Shown here one piece after another: positions 27,932 through 36,693 of a stretch of 64,000 bases of DNA; the stretch's first letter is position 1; every line of letters starts with the position of its first letter. Origin of the DNA: Thauera sp. (GTDB lineage: Bacteria; Pseudomonadota; Gammaproteobacteria; Burkholderiales; Rhodocyclaceae); assembly GCA_024235615.1 (NCBI GenBank), contig JACKMB010000001.1, positions 62,001 to 126,000 on the forward strand, given 5' to 3'. Below the pieces are notes generated by a model. It made no database searches. It worked only from the letters and a program-made list of their open reading frames with translations, and had not been told where the DNA came from. The translations under genes and the position numbers were made by a program.

Positions 27932-29581
27932 ATGCCTGCCCCTTCCTCCCTCGCTGCCTGGCAATCGCTCGAGCAGCGCCGCCTCCATCCCCTGCCCTCC
28001 CTTCGCGATCGCTTCGCCGCCGATCCCTCGCGCGCCGCGCGCATGCAGGTCGGCGCCTGCGGCATGACCCTGGATTACTCGAAGAACCTGCTCGACGAAC
28101 ACGAGCTCGCGCTGCTGCTGCGCCTGGCCGAGGAGGCCGGCGTCGCCGGTCGCATCCGCGCGATGTTCGACGGCGAACGCATCAACACCACCGAGGCCCG
28201 CGCCGTGCTTCATGTGGCGCTGCGCTGCCCGCCGGGCACGCGCTGGCAGGCCGGAGGTTCCGACGTCGCCGCCGATGTGCATGCGGTACGGGCACGCATG
28301 CGCGCCTTCAGCCTGCAGGTGCGCAGCGGTGAGTGGCGGGGCCATGGCGGAGAACGCATCACCGACGTGGTGAACATCGGCATCGGCGGCTCGGACCTCG
28401 GCCCGGCGATGGTCTGCGAGGCGCTTGCCGACCACGCCGGCGACGGCCCGCGCATGCACTTCGTCTCCAACGTGGACGGCGTTCACATCGGCGACGTGAC
28501 GCGGCGCTGCGATCCGCGCAGCACCCTGTTCGTGGTCGCCTCGAAGACCTTCACCACCCAGGAGACGCTCGCCAACGCGAACGTGGCGCGTGCCTGGATC
28601 GTCGCCGCGCACGGCGACGAGGCCGCGGTCGCGCGCCACTTCGTCGCCGTGTCGACCAACGCCGCAGCGGTGCGCGACTTCGGCATCGACACCGCCAACA
28701 TGTTCGGCTTCTGGGACTGGGTGGGTGGACGCTTCTCGCTGTGGAGTGCGATCGGCCTGCCCATCGCGCTCGCGCTGGGCCCCGATCGCTTCGACGAACT
28801 GCTCGCCGGCGCGCACGCGATGGACACGCATTTCCGCGCTGCCCCGCCTGCGGCCAACCTGCCGGTGCTGATGGCGCTGCTCGGCATCTGGAACGTGAAT
28901 TTCCTCGGCGCCGCGAGCCAGCTCATCGCCCCCTATCACCAGCGCCTGCACCGCCTGCCCGCCTACCTGCAGCAGCTCGACATGGAGTCCAACGGCAAGT
29001 CGGTGCGCCACGATGGCGTAGCGGTGGATTGCCGCACCAGCCCCATCCTGTGGGGCGAGCAAGGCATCAACGGCCAGCACGCGTATTTCCAGCTGGTGCA
29101 TCAAGGCACGCAGCTCGTGCCGGTGGATTTCATCGGCGTGCTCGACGCCGGGCGCGAGGACGAGGGCCTGCACCGCATCGCCTTCGCCAACCTGGTCGCG
29201 CAGGCCGAGGCCCTGATGCGCGGCAAGACCGCTGCCGAGGCCGAGGCCGAGATGCGCGCCGCCGGCCTCCCCGAGGATCGCATCGCCGCCCTGCTCCCGC
29301 ACCGCGTGTTCCCAGGCAACCGGCCGAGCAACGTGCTGCTGCTCGATCGGCTCGATCCCTTCACGCTCGGCGCCTTGATCGCTGCCTACGAGCACCGCAC
29401 CTTCGTCCAGGGCGTGATCTGGGACGTGAACAGCTTCGACCAGTGGGGTGTGGAGCTCGGCAAGCAGCTCGCCGCACGTGTGCTCGCCGAGCTCGACCCG
29501 CGGGCGGTCTCCCCCTCGGAGCGCGCGCACGACGCCAGCACGCGGGGATTGATCGAGCGTTATCGCGCCCACCCGCGCTGA
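27932..29581 (+). CDS. pgi: Glucose-6-phosphate isomerase
   Basis: Interconverts glucose-6-phosphate and fructose-6-phosphate. The 549 residues match the bacterial enzyme. [14 protein letters not shown] is the phosphate-binding region, [14 protein letters not shown] the conserved sugar-phosphate loop, [14 protein letters not shown] the PGI signature 1 region, and [18 protein letters not shown] signature 2. The ATG at 27932 restores the normal N-terminus; the frame is open further upstream into the promoter region. Confidence 0.96.
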   Translation: MPAPSSLAAWQSLEQRRLHPLPSLRDRFAADPSRAARMQVGACGMTLDYSKNLLDEHELALLLRLAEEAGVAGRIRAMFDGERINTTEARAVLHVALRCPPGTRWQAGGSDVAADVHAVRARMRAFSLQVRSGEWRGHGGERITDVVNIGIGGSDLGPAMVCEALADHAGDGPRMHFVSNVDGVHIGDVTRRCDPRSTLFVVASKTFTTQETLANANVARAWIVAAHGDEAAVARHFVAVSTNAAAVRDFGIDTANMFGFWDWVGGRFSLWSAIGLPIALALGPDRFDELLAGAHAMDTHFRAAPPAANLPVLMALLGIWNVNFLGAASQLIAPYHQRLHRLPAYLQQLDMESNGKSVRHDGVAVDCRTSPILWGEQGINGQHAYFQLVHQGTQLVPVDFIGVLDAGREDEGLHRIAFANLVAQAEALMRGKTAAEAEAEMRAAGLPEDRIAALLPHRVFPGNRPSNVLLLDRLDPFTLGALIAAYEHRTFVQGVIWDVNSFDQWGVELGKQLAARVLAELDPRAVSPSERAHDASTRGLIERYRAHPR

Positions 29582-29717
29582 GGGGACCCTGGAGGCGCGC
29601 CGGCAGGTGCGAATCGATCTGGCGGCATTTGCACGATGCCTGTCGGCGAGCGCAATGGGCGGAGGAAGAGCGCGGGCATAAGATGCAAGCCTTCCTTCAC
29701 CACCCGGAGCCACCAGC

Positions 29718-30179
29718 ATGCTCGCCTTCCAGGACTATTACCCCGAAAACGTCGCCCATTGCTACGGCTGCGGCCGCCTCAACGAACACGGCCACCAGAT
29801 CAAGACCTTCTGGGAGGGGGACGAGACCGTCACCCGTTACCACCCCAGGCCCGAGCACACGGCGATTCCCGGCTTCGTCTATGGCGGCCTGATCGCCTCG
29901 CTGATCGACTGCCACAGCACCGGCACCGCAGCCGCTGCCGCCTATCGCGCCGAGAACCGCCCGATGGACAGCGAGCCGCCCTTGCGCTTCGTGACCGGCT
30001 CGCTGCACGTCGACTTCCTCAAGCCCACGCCGATGGGGCCGGAGCTCGTGCTGCGCGGCCGTGTCAAGGAGATCAAGGGCCGCAAGGTCGTCGTCGAGGC
30101 CGAAGTGTGGGCCGGCGAGGTGATGACGGCACGCGGCGAGGTCGTCGCAGTGCAGATGCCGGACACCTTCAAGGCCTGA
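29718..30179 (+). CDS. PaaI-family hotdog-fold thioesterase
   Basis: A 153-residue hotdog-fold protein, probably an acyl-CoA thioesterase. AHCYGCGRLNEHGHQIK near the N-terminus is the CxxCG motif seen in a THEM4/YiiD-like subgroup. GFVYGGLIASLIDCHSTGTA is the hotdog helix with a Gly-Gly motif and an Asp in the usual catalytic position. Substrate is unknown. The next gene downstream has its own sigma-54-type promoter. Confidence 0.85.
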   Translation: MLAFQDYYPENVAHCYGCGRLNEHGHQIKTFWEGDETVTRYHPRPEHTAIPGFVYGGLIASLIDCHSTGTAAAAAYRAENRPMDSEPPLRFVTGSLHVDFLKPTPMGPELVLRGRVKEIKGRKVVVEAEVWAGEVMTARGEVVAVQMPDTFKA

Positions 30180-30196
30180 TGCAGCCGCGGGGGCGA

Positions 30197-30212
30197 TGGC
30201 ACGGATCTTGAT
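30197..30212 (+). promoter_or_regulatory. Sigma-54 promoter candidate (-24/-12) for the NifX-like gene
   Basis: TGGCACG-GATC-TTGAT matches the sigma-54 consensus TGGCACG-N4-TTGCW in all but one position, and is nearly identical to the element before cydP. Transcription would begin near 30222, about 33 bp before the start codon at 30255. An inverted repeat TTGAGG/CCTCAA (30212-30235) overlaps the predicted start site. I see no clear enhancer dyad in the upstream thioesterase gene. Confidence 0.7.
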
Positions 30213-30254
30213 TGAGGAGGATGGCATTCCCTCAACTTTTTCCGCAGGCAGATC

Positions 30255-30647
30255 ATGAAAATCGCCGTCTCCAGCCAGAACTTCCGCACCGTCACCTCCC
30301 ACGCCGGCAAGGCCCGGCGCTTCATCGTCTTCGACCTCGCCACCCCGTGCACGCCACGCGAGGTCGAGCGCCTCGACCTTCCGCGCGAGTTCGCCCTGCA
30401 CGAGTACCGCGGCCTCGACCACCCGCTTTTTGCGATGGACGCCGTAATCACCGGCAGCGCCGGCGATGGCTTCGTGCGCCGGCTCGGCGCACGCGGCATC
30501 GAGGTGGTCCTGACCGGCGAGACCGACCCGCTGCAGGCGGTGCGCGACTACGTTGCCGGCGTCGTGAAGCCTCCGCTGCCGCACGAACACGACCATGGGC
30601 ACGGTCATGCCCATGCGCACGGCCATGCTCACGACGAGGCACTCTGA
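30255..30647 (+). CDS. NifX/NifB-like cofactor-binding-fold protein with His-rich tail
   Basis: A 130-residue protein of the dinitrogenase iron-molybdenum cofactor biosynthesis family (NifX/NafY/NifB C-terminal fold): MKIAVSSQNFRTVTSHAGKA, then FAMDAVITGSAGDGFVRRLG. It ends in a 16-residue segment dominated by His alternating with Gly, Ala and Asp (about residues 111-126), a probable metal-binding tail. No nif genes are near, so a nitrogenase role is unlikely. Stand-alone members often act in Fe-S or metal handling. The sigma-54 promoter 43 bp upstream ties it to the candidate FisR regulon. Confidence 0.82.
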   Translation: MKIAVSSQNFRTVTSHAGKARRFIVFDLATPCTPREVERLDLPREFALHEYRGLDHPLFAMDAVITGSAGDGFVRRLGARGIEVVLTGETDPLQAVRDYVAGVVKPPLPHEHDHGHGHAHAHGHAHDEAL

Positions 30648-30665
30648 ACGTACCCGAACTGCCAC

Positions 30666-30696
30666 TTGCGCCAGGTCTCCTGCCAGTCTGGCGCAA
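30666..30696. promoter_or_regulatory. Dyad upstream of a sigma-54 promoter, candidate activator site
   Basis: A perfect 9-bp inverted repeat TTGCGCCAG / CTGGCGCAA with a 13-bp spacer; inside it GCCAG-T-CTGGC is a second dyad. Its centre is about 120 bp before the predicted start of the sigma-54 promoter at 30779, the usual enhancer distance. Because it lies just after the NifX-like stop codon, it could instead be a terminator, but no T-tract follows. Confidence 0.45.
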
Positions 30697-30778
30697 TCGG
30701 CAGGGCATCAGGCAGGCAATGCAGGCCGCCTCGCCCACAAAATCGCGCCTTCCAGGGCTATTCCGGCGCTTTCGATGC

Positions 30779-30794
30779 TGGCACGATTCCTGTT
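30779..30794 (+). promoter_or_regulatory. Weaker sigma-54 promoter candidate
   Basis: TGGCACG-ATTC-CTGTT keeps a perfect -24 block and the -12 G, but the -12 block differs from TTGCW at two positions. It lies 144 bp before the gene at 30923, with a dyad about 120 bp upstream. A second inverted repeat, GGATGAGG/CCTCATCC (30797-30804 and 30819-30826), follows it in the untranslated leader. Confidence 0.45.
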
Positions 30795-30922
30795 AGGGAT
30801 GAGGAGACGAGGCGCCCACCTCATCCGCCAGGCATCCGGGTGGCGCGCCACCGCCAGCCGGATCATGCACCTCGGGGCACGGCCTCGCTGTACCCATCCT
30901 CCATCCGACCCAGGAGTGTTCC

Positions 30923-31315
30923 ATGCAGAACAAGCTGCTCGCCGACAAGTATCCGATCCACGTGCTCGAGCTGGGCAAGAACGAGACCGCGCATGAGCAT
31001 CTCGACGATCTGCTCAAGGCGATCGAGGCCCGAGCCGAGGCCGATCCCACCGTGCGCCTGATCGCGACCTTCGACCACCTCAGCCACACGCAGCTGATCG
31101 GCGGCGAGATTCGCCCCGACATCCTCGCGGCCAAGAACCTGATCTTCTGCTTCGGCGTGAAGCTGCTCGACCCCACGATGATGGCGGTGCGTCCGCGCTC
31201 GATCGGCTTCGCCGAGTTGCCCGACCGCTTTGTGATCAGCTTCCTGGAAGCACCGATGCCCGAGGCCAACCGCAAGATGATCGAGTGGGTCACCGCCCTG
31301 CGCAAGGCCGCCTGA
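30923..31315 (+). CDS. Conserved protein of unknown function
   Basis: I do not recognise a characterised family with certainty. The 130-residue, soluble, acidic protein has no signal peptide or membrane segment. Its N-terminus (KYPIHVLELGKNETAHEHLD) and the central segment ATFDHLSHTQLIGGEI with several His residues are the most distinctive parts, and it has a single Cys in NLIFCFG. A ribosome site (AGGAG) lies upstream of the ATG. It is followed after 37 bp by the persulfide-dioxygenase-like gene and preceded by a weak sigma-54 promoter, so a sulfur-stress role is an inference from context only. Confidence 0.72.
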   Translation: MQNKLLADKYPIHVLELGKNETAHEHLDDLLKAIEARAEADPTVRLIATFDHLSHTQLIGGEIRPDILAAKNLIFCFGVKLLDPTMMAVRPRSIGFAELPDRFVISFLEAPMPEANRKMIEWVTALRKAA

Positions 31316-31352
31316 AGACCGAACCCGCCCGCGCGTGCGGGCGCGTGCCGCC

Positions 31353-32030
31353 ATGTACTTCCATCCCCTGCACAGCCCCGACTCCAGCCTCATCGGCTAC
31401 CTGCTCGCCGACCTCGACGAGCAGGAGGCGGTCGTCATCGACCCGCCGCCCCGCCAGACCGAGCTCATCCTGGCCCTCCTCACCGAGCGCAGCCTGCGCC
31501 TGTGCCACGTGCTGCGCACCCATGTCCATCGGGTGGACGCGGCCGACTGCAGCGCGCTGTGCGACTGCACGAGCGCCCAGCTGGTGGTCGGCGAGGCGGC
31601 GGCACTGCCGCAGGGCTGCAGTCGCGAAGCGGTGCGCGTCGCGCACGGCACGCGCCTGGTGTTCGGCAACGAGGTCGTGCGCGTGCTGAGCACGCCGGGC
31701 CACACGCCCGGCTGCCTGAGCTACCTGTGGCGCGACCGGCTCTTCTGCGGCGACGCCTTCGACGTGGGCAGCTGCTGCGCCGGCGACGGCGAGGCCGATC
31801 CGGGGGCGCTCTTCGACACGCTCACCCGGCGCCTGTTCACGCTGCCGGAGCAGACGCTCGTCTTCCCCGCTCATCCGATCAAGGGCCGCCACGTGGCCAC
31901 GCTCGGCGAGTTGCGCGCGCGTTACGCGCCGCGCCTGCAGCAGAGCCGTGACGGCTTCATCACCGACATGATGCAGCGCCGCCCGCGGGCGACCACGCCG
32001 CGCATCGCTGCCCCGGCCGCTGGCAGCTGA
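31353..32030 (+). CDS. Metallo-beta-lactamase-fold protein, persulfide dioxygenase (ETHE1)-like
   Basis: A 225-residue MBL-fold protein most like the ETHE1/PDO group, which oxidises glutathione persulfide to sulfite. The HxHxDH motif is altered: RTHVHRVDAAD (residues 55-65) keeps HxH but has Val-Asp where Asp-His is expected. STPGHTPG (His117), FCGDAF (Asp134) and FPAHPIKG (His174) are present, so the three mononuclear-iron ligands of ETHE1 appear conserved. Ten cysteines are present, including Cys-Cys at 141-142. The ATG at 31353 was chosen; a GTG six codons earlier is in frame. Activity is uncertain. Confidence 0.75.
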   Translation: MYFHPLHSPDSSLIGYLLADLDEQEAVVIDPPPRQTELILALLTERSLRLCHVLRTHVHRVDAADCSALCDCTSAQLVVGEAAALPQGCSREAVRVAHGTRLVFGNEVVRVLSTPGHTPGCLSYLWRDRLFCGDAFDVGSCCAGDGEADPGALFDTLTRRLFTLPEQTLVFPAHPIKGRHVATLGELRARYAPRLQQSRDGFITDMMQRRPRATTPRIAAPAAGS

Positions 32031-32031
32031 A

Positions 32032-33237
32032 TCAGGCTTCGCCGAGCGCCTCCGCCGCGATCGGCCGACCACCCTCGACGTACGCGGCGAACTCGTCGGC
32101 AAGCCGTGCGCTTTCCGCGATCGCTCGCCGCCACACCGCGGCACGCCCGGCGTGGTCGGCCCCATAGGCCTTGAAGTCGCGCCGGTCGGGCAGCTTGGCG
32201 TTGGGCAGGCGCGCAATCCAGTCCGCGGTCGGAACCAGCAGCACCACGTTGTCCAGCCGCGCGGTGGCGCGATGGCGTGATCGCAGCGACTTGTCCAGCC
32301 AGCCGGGAACGACGCTGGCCTGGAAATGCGGGTAGAGCACGAGCCGCGGGCGTTCGCAAAGCGTGTCTTCCGACGCCCGCATCGAAGTCCCCTCCTGCCC
32401 ACGTCCTCCCCCCGGCAGTGCCTCCCCCGCATCGCGCAACATCGAAGCGTAATCCAGATGCAGATGGTAGTCCGTGATGCCCCCGTCCCAGTAGGCACCG
32501 GGCGGCGCGCCGGAGATGTCGTGCACGGCCTGCAGCCAGAACGGGATCGAGCAGCTCGCCACCAGCGCCTCGAAGGCATTGTGCGGGCCGAGCACGCACG
32601 TGCGCCCGGCGTAGTCGTCCATGGCGAAGGGCAGCGCTTCGCGCGCATCGGAGAACACCACGCGCTCCAGCCATTCGCCCATGCGCGCGCGCCCGCGCAG
32701 GTTGGCCGCGTAGGCGCCCGCGTAGCCGACGAGCGTACGCAGCCGCCCCTCGCGCCGCAGCAGGGGATGCACGCCGCGGCTGGTGAAGAGGTGCAGGCGA
32801 AAGCGCGGGTGGCGCAGCAGCTCGTCGCTGCGTCCGCCCAGATGACTGGCGAGACGCGCGCGGAAGGCACGGCTGACCGCGGCGGCGCCGGGCTGGCGCA
32901 CCGGGCGGCCACTTGCACGCGCCTGCGCGAGCGCTTCGGCGTCGAGATAGCTCTCCTCGACGTAATGGCGCGCCATCTCGGCAAGCGCCGTGTCGGCATC
33001 GGGCAGGCAGGCGCTGGCCATGCGCCAGGCGCCGATCGAGGCGCCGAGCAGGTGGACCGGCGCACCCTCGCCCGCCAGCCAATGGCCGAAGAGGAAGCGA
33101 TCGAGCGGATTCAGGATGAGCCCCTTCGGCCCGCCCGCGGCGCCGGGCACGGCGAGCACGTCCGCGGGTGTCAGGCCGCGTTCGCGCAGCTGCGCGCGTG
33201 CGACCGGGCCGGCGAGGATGCGCAGCGCGGGCTTCAT
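32032..33237 (-). CDS. Patatin-like phospholipase family protein
   Basis: A 401-residue protein with a patatin-type Ser/Asp dyad. PGAAGGPKGLILN is the glycine-rich oxyanion hole, LLGASIGAW holds the nucleophile (GxSxG), and YWDGGITDYH the catalytic DGG. No signal peptide is visible. It probably acts as a lipid acyl hydrolase of unknown substrate. The chosen ATG opens on MKPALRILAGP; 24 more in-frame codons upstream look non-native. It is convergent with the MBL gene, with 1 bp between the stop codons. Confidence 0.86.
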   Translation of the reverse strand: MKPALRILAGPVARAQLRERGLTPADVLAVPGAAGGPKGLILNPLDRFLFGHWLAGEGAPVHLLGASIGAWRMASACLPDADTALAEMARHYVEESYLDAEALAQARASGRPVRQPGAAAVSRAFRARLASHLGGRSDELLRHPRFRLHLFTSRGVHPLLRREGRLRTLVGYAGAYAANLRGRARMGEWLERVVFSDAREALPFAMDDYAGRTCVLGPHNAFEALVASCSIPFWLQAVHDISGAPPGAYWDGGITDYHLHLDYASMLRDAGEALPGGGRGQEGTSMRASEDTLCERPRLVLYPHFQASVVPGWLDKSLRSRHRATARLDNVVLLVPTADWIARLPNAKLPDRRDFKAYGADHAGRAAVWRRAIAESARLADEFAAYVEGGRPIAAEALGEA

Positions 33238-33262
33238 CGCGGCGACGATGCCGGTGCCGCGA

Positions 33263-33718
33263 TCACGGCTTGATCGGCTCCCAACCCGGGTGGTCGTACT
33301 CGCGGCCATAGAAGTTCAGCGTCTCGGCGACCCGCAGCAAGCCGAGCCGCTTGGCCTGCAGGCGCGGCGCATCGCGCATCAGTCCGGCGCCGTCGGAGAT
33401 GTCACCGAGCAGCCACTGCAGGTGGCGACCCGGCCGGCCTTGGAAGTCCCGCCCCTCGCCGATTGCGGCGACCTGAGCGAGGATCTCGGCGGCGAGCGCG
33501 ACGTGCGCGGCCTCGTCCATGGCCGGATCGGACACCCGCGCAGCGACCATCGCACGCAGCTGCAGCATGCCGGCGCGCAGCCTGTCGTCGGCGGGGCGCG
33601 GCAGCTCGTCTGCGGGCGCCTGCAGCTTGGGTTGCGGGCGCGCGTCGTCGGCGGCGAGGATGGGCGCGGGGGCGGCACACAGCGCCGCGACGGCGGCGCA
33701 CAGGAAGGCGAGGCGCAT
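33263..33718 (-). CDS. Small exported protein of unknown function
   Basis: A 151-residue protein with a clear Sec signal peptide (MRLAFLCAAVAALCAAPAPI, cleavage near AILAADD-type Ala residues about 23). The mature part is helical and charged (QAPADELPRPADDRLRAGML), with no cysteine and no heme motif. It ends YDHPGWEPIKP. GGAG lies 7 bp before the ATG. It sits 25 bp upstream of the patatin gene on the same strand, so the two may be co-transcribed. I cannot assign a function. Confidence 0.7.
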   Translation of the reverse strand: MRLAFLCAAVAALCAAPAPILAADDARPQPKLQAPADELPRPADDRLRAGMLQLRAMVAARVSDPAMDEAAHVALAAEILAQVAAIGEGRDFQGRPGRHLQWLLGDISDGAGLMRDAPRLQAKRLGLLRVAETLNFYGREYDHPGWEPIKP

Positions 33719-33825
33719 GCACGATCTCCGGTTGGATGCGAACGGTCGCCATCCTACCCGGGCGCGCCCCGAAAGCGCTTGAACTGAATCAAGCGAGGCC
33801 CCCCGCCCCTGCGTCGCTTCCCTGG

Positions 33826-36438
33826 CTAGGTAGCCGATCCGGCCTCCTCGACCGTCACCGTCACGCGCTGGCCTGGCGCATCGGCATACAGCACGGGCCG
33901 ATCGGGCGCGGGGTCTGCGACGTGCACCACCGCGCTCCAGTCCGCGTCCTCCGGCAACAGCTCGCCGAGCCGGTTCGGCCAGCGCAGGATCCCTGCCTCG
34001 TCGAGCGCATTGCCCGCCATTTTCGGGAACAGCGCGAAGTACAGCAGGTCGGCCTCGATCAGCTCGTTGAGGAAGTGGGTGCCGAGCGAGACGTCGGGCA
34101 CCAGGTGTTCGTGCATGGCGACGATCTCGCACAGCGCGGCGACGTGATTGATCTCGGAGAACAGCACCGGGATGCCGAGGAAGGGATCCTTCGAACCCCA
34201 GCGTCCGGGGCCGAGCATCAGCACGCAGCGTCCGCCGGCGAGCGCGTTGAGGCGACCGAGCACGCGCGTCACCGCGAGGCGCCGGGGTTGATCGAGCGCG
34301 GCGAAGGCGGCCGGGCGCACCAGCACGATGCGCTCGGGGCGGATCACCCGGCTCGGCCCGATGACCGCACCGCGCGCCTCCAGCAGGCGCGCCACGCCGG
34401 CCGGCGGCTCCACACCCTGCACGCCCTCCACGCTGCGCACCTGCATCGGCCGGCACTGCAGCAGGTTGATGCGATAGCCGCCGTCGGGGACGAAGTTGAG
34501 CGCGAACTCGATTTCCACCGGATGCGCGTAGGCTGCGTGCAGCGTGCGCAGCAGCGTGCGCAGGTCGGCGACGAAGTCCGTGGACGCGATCAGTCCGTCG
34601 AAGGTCAGGAAGGCCGGGCGGTCCTCGGCCTCGCGCGTCGTGAACAGCGCGTGCGGAAAATCCGCATGGCCGCGCACCAGCTCGGCGAACGGTCCCGAGA
34701 CTACCTCGCCGCGCTCCAGGTCCAGGCTGTCCATGCGGCGCTGGGCGTGGCGTGCGATCGCGCCGAAGCTGGTCTCGGGGCGCAGCTCGGGCGCGTCGAG
34801 GGCGATCAGGCGAGTGTAGTCGTCGTCGGCGCGATCGACCGCGCGCGTGCCCAGGCCGGCCACCAGGCGCACCACGCCCGCCTTCATGTCGATGCGCGGG
34901 TTCCACGGATACGGATTCACCGACAGGCCGACGCCGGCCGCGTGCGGATTGAACCAGCGCCCGCCGGCCGTGCCCGAGACGCGCATGATCAGCAGCGCCA
35001 TCTGCTCATGCTCGTCGAGCAGGCCGCGGCGCTCTCGGTAGCGCAGCGCCGACTCCGACAGCGTGCTCGCATACACCTGGCGCACCGCGTCGAGCAGCGC
35101 AGCCAGGCGCTCCTCGCGCGTGCCGCGGTTGGCGCAGAAGACACTGTCGTACTGGCCGGCGAACGCGTTGCCGTAGCGATCCTCCAGGCGCGAGCTCGAG
35201 CGCACGATGAAGGGCCACTCGCCGAAGTAATCCAGCATGCCCTCGAACTGGCGCAGGGTGGACTCCGGGAAGCGGCCGCGCAGGATGCGTGCACGCGCGC
35301 CGTCCTCGCCGTCGAGCCCCTGCAGGAAGCCCTCGGCCTCGCGCTGGCGGCGGCGCACCCACCACAACCCGTTGATGACGAAGAAGGTGTCGAACACCTC
35401 GCTGCCGACGTGGAAGGAGTCGTGCGCCTCGAGGCGGGCGTGCAGCGCGGGCGCGTCACTGCGCACGATCGCGCGCGCGATCAACATGCCGGCCGCCTTG
35501 CCGCCGATGGTGCCGATGCCGATCATGCGCGTACGCACCGCGAGCAGGTCGTCCACATTCAGGTAGCGCGCGATCAGCTCCTGCAGGCCCGCCTCGTCGG
35601 GAAACAGCAGGCGCGCCAGGCGGGCGAAGGCGGCCGCCTCGCCGGCGAGGTCGGGCGCCTCGGCCGCGCGCAGGGCGGCGAAGGTGCGCGCCTGGTCGAA
35701 GAGCTGTTGCCAGCGGCTGCGGATCTGTTCGTCCTCCAGCCCCGGCCAGCCCGATCCGGCGAGGATCTCGGCCACCGTGCCGCTGTCGGCCACGGCGCGG
35801 AAACGATCGCCCGGCTCCCAGGCGTGGATCAGGTTCATCGCCGCGGCCGAGCGGTGCTGCACCTTGATCGGCCGGATGTAGAGCCGGTCGCGGCAGCGGA
35901 ACACATCGAGCAGGTACTGCGTCGTCTCGGTGATCATGTCCATGCCCGCGCGCGCATGCCGATGACGCAGCACGCCGAAGTAGGTCACCGTGTCGAGGTC
36001 GAAGAGCCGCGGGCAGGTCAGTCGGAAGAAGTTGCCGAGCATGCGGTCCGAAAGCCAGGCCTCGGCGAGATCCGACAGGCAGTCGAAGACGTACATGGTC
36101 TCGCGGCCGGCGGCCTCGATCACCGAATGCACCTGGTCGACGAAGGCGTCGAAGCCGTCCTCGGGGCGCGGGGTGAACACCTCGGCCCCGCTGTCATCCC
36201 CGAGCAGCGGCGGATGCGCGGCGAAGCGGAAATAGATCAGCCGCCGCCCCTGCGCGCGCGCCGCCCGCGCATAGGGCAGCACGAGTGCGCGATAGTCGTC
36301 CAGCGCCTGCACCTGCCAGACGATGTTGTCGCCGCGCGCCACGCCGCGGAGCACCGCGTCCAGGCCGGGCAGGCCAGTGGTGGGGGCGAAGGCGGATGGC
36401 GTGGGCGGAACGGTGGACTGCGGAACGGGGGAAATCAT
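33826..36438 (-). CDS. Degenerate KaiC-like domain fused to PEP synthase/PPDK ATP-grasp domain
   Basis: An 870-residue two-part protein. The first about 230 residues look like a RecA/KaiC ATPase (TGLPGLDAVLRGVARGDNIV, later YVFDCLSDLA), but the P-loop is gone: WQVQALDDYRALV stands where GxxGxGKT belongs. Residues about 300-620 match the PPDK/PEP-synthase N-terminal nucleotide-binding domain (IGTIGGKAAGMLIAR, EWPFIVRSSSRLEDRYGNAFAGQ, VAGLGTRAVDR). The phosphohistidine and PEP/pyruvate domains of a full PEP synthase are absent. The last 200 residues are unfamiliar (VLMLGPGRWGSKDPFLG). The start follows a CGAGGTAG ribosome site. It may be an ATP-dependent phosphotransfer or regulatory protein; no function is proven. 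Confidence 0.78.
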   Translation of the reverse strand: MISPVPQSTVPPTPSAFAPTTGLPGLDAVLRGVARGDNIVWQVQALDDYRALVLPYARAARAQGRRLIYFRFAAHPPLLGDDSGAEVFTPRPEDGFDAFVDQVHSVIEAAGRETMYVFDCLSDLAEAWLSDRMLGNFFRLTCPRLFDLDTVTYFGVLRHRHARAGMDMITETTQYLLDVFRCRDRLYIRPIKVQHRSAAAMNLIHAWEPGDRFRAVADSGTVAEILAGSGWPGLEDEQIRSRWQQLFDQARTFAALRAAEAPDLAGEAAAFARLARLLFPDEAGLQELIARYLNVDDLLAVRTRMIGIGTIGGKAAGMLIARAIVRSDAPALHARLEAHDSFHVGSEVFDTFFVINGLWWVRRRQREAEGFLQGLDGEDGARARILRGRFPESTLRQFEGMLDYFGEWPFIVRSSSRLEDRYGNAFAGQYDSVFCANRGTREERLAALLDAVRQVYASTLSESALRYRERRGLLDEHEQMALLIMRVSGTAGGRWFNPHAAGVGLSVNPYPWNPRIDMKAGVVRLVAGLGTRAVDRADDDYTRLIALDAPELRPETSFGAIARHAQRRMDSLDLERGEVVSGPFAELVRGHADFPHALFTTREAEDRPAFLTFDGLIASTDFVADLRTLLRTLHAAYAHPVEIEFALNFVPDGGYRINLLQCRPMQVRSVEGVQGVEPPAGVARLLEARGAVIGPSRVIRPERIVLVRPAAFAALDQPRRLAVTRVLGRLNALAGGRCVLMLGPGRWGSKDPFLGIPVLFSEINHVAALCEIVAMHEHLVPDVSLGTHFLNELIEADLLYFALFPKMAGNALDEAGILRWPNRLGELLPEDADWSAVVHVADPAPDRPVLYADAPGQRVTVTVEEAGSAT

Positions 36439-36693
36439 GGGAGCTACCTCGCACAAGGCCTGCGAGCGCGATTATGCGCGCAAGGCGGGCGGGAACTTTT
36501 TCGCAGCGCGGCATTCTCTCCGCACGATCAGCCCATCAGGCCACCCGGTCCGGCACAATCGGCAGCCTGCCTCGCCCGCCCGGTTGGGTCGGCGGCGGTT
36601 CGACCGCAGTCATCGCGGCCGGGTACTGTCCCGTCCCGTACCGTCCCTGCGCCCTGACGCCTCACTCCTCACGCCCCCGCCCCTCACGCTCCG

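Noticed and set aside
36550-36572. A sigma-54-like GGCAC sequence upstream of the cytochrome c'-like gene.
   Set aside because: The -24 block lacks the TGGCACG pattern and the -12 spacing fails, unlike the four accepted sites.
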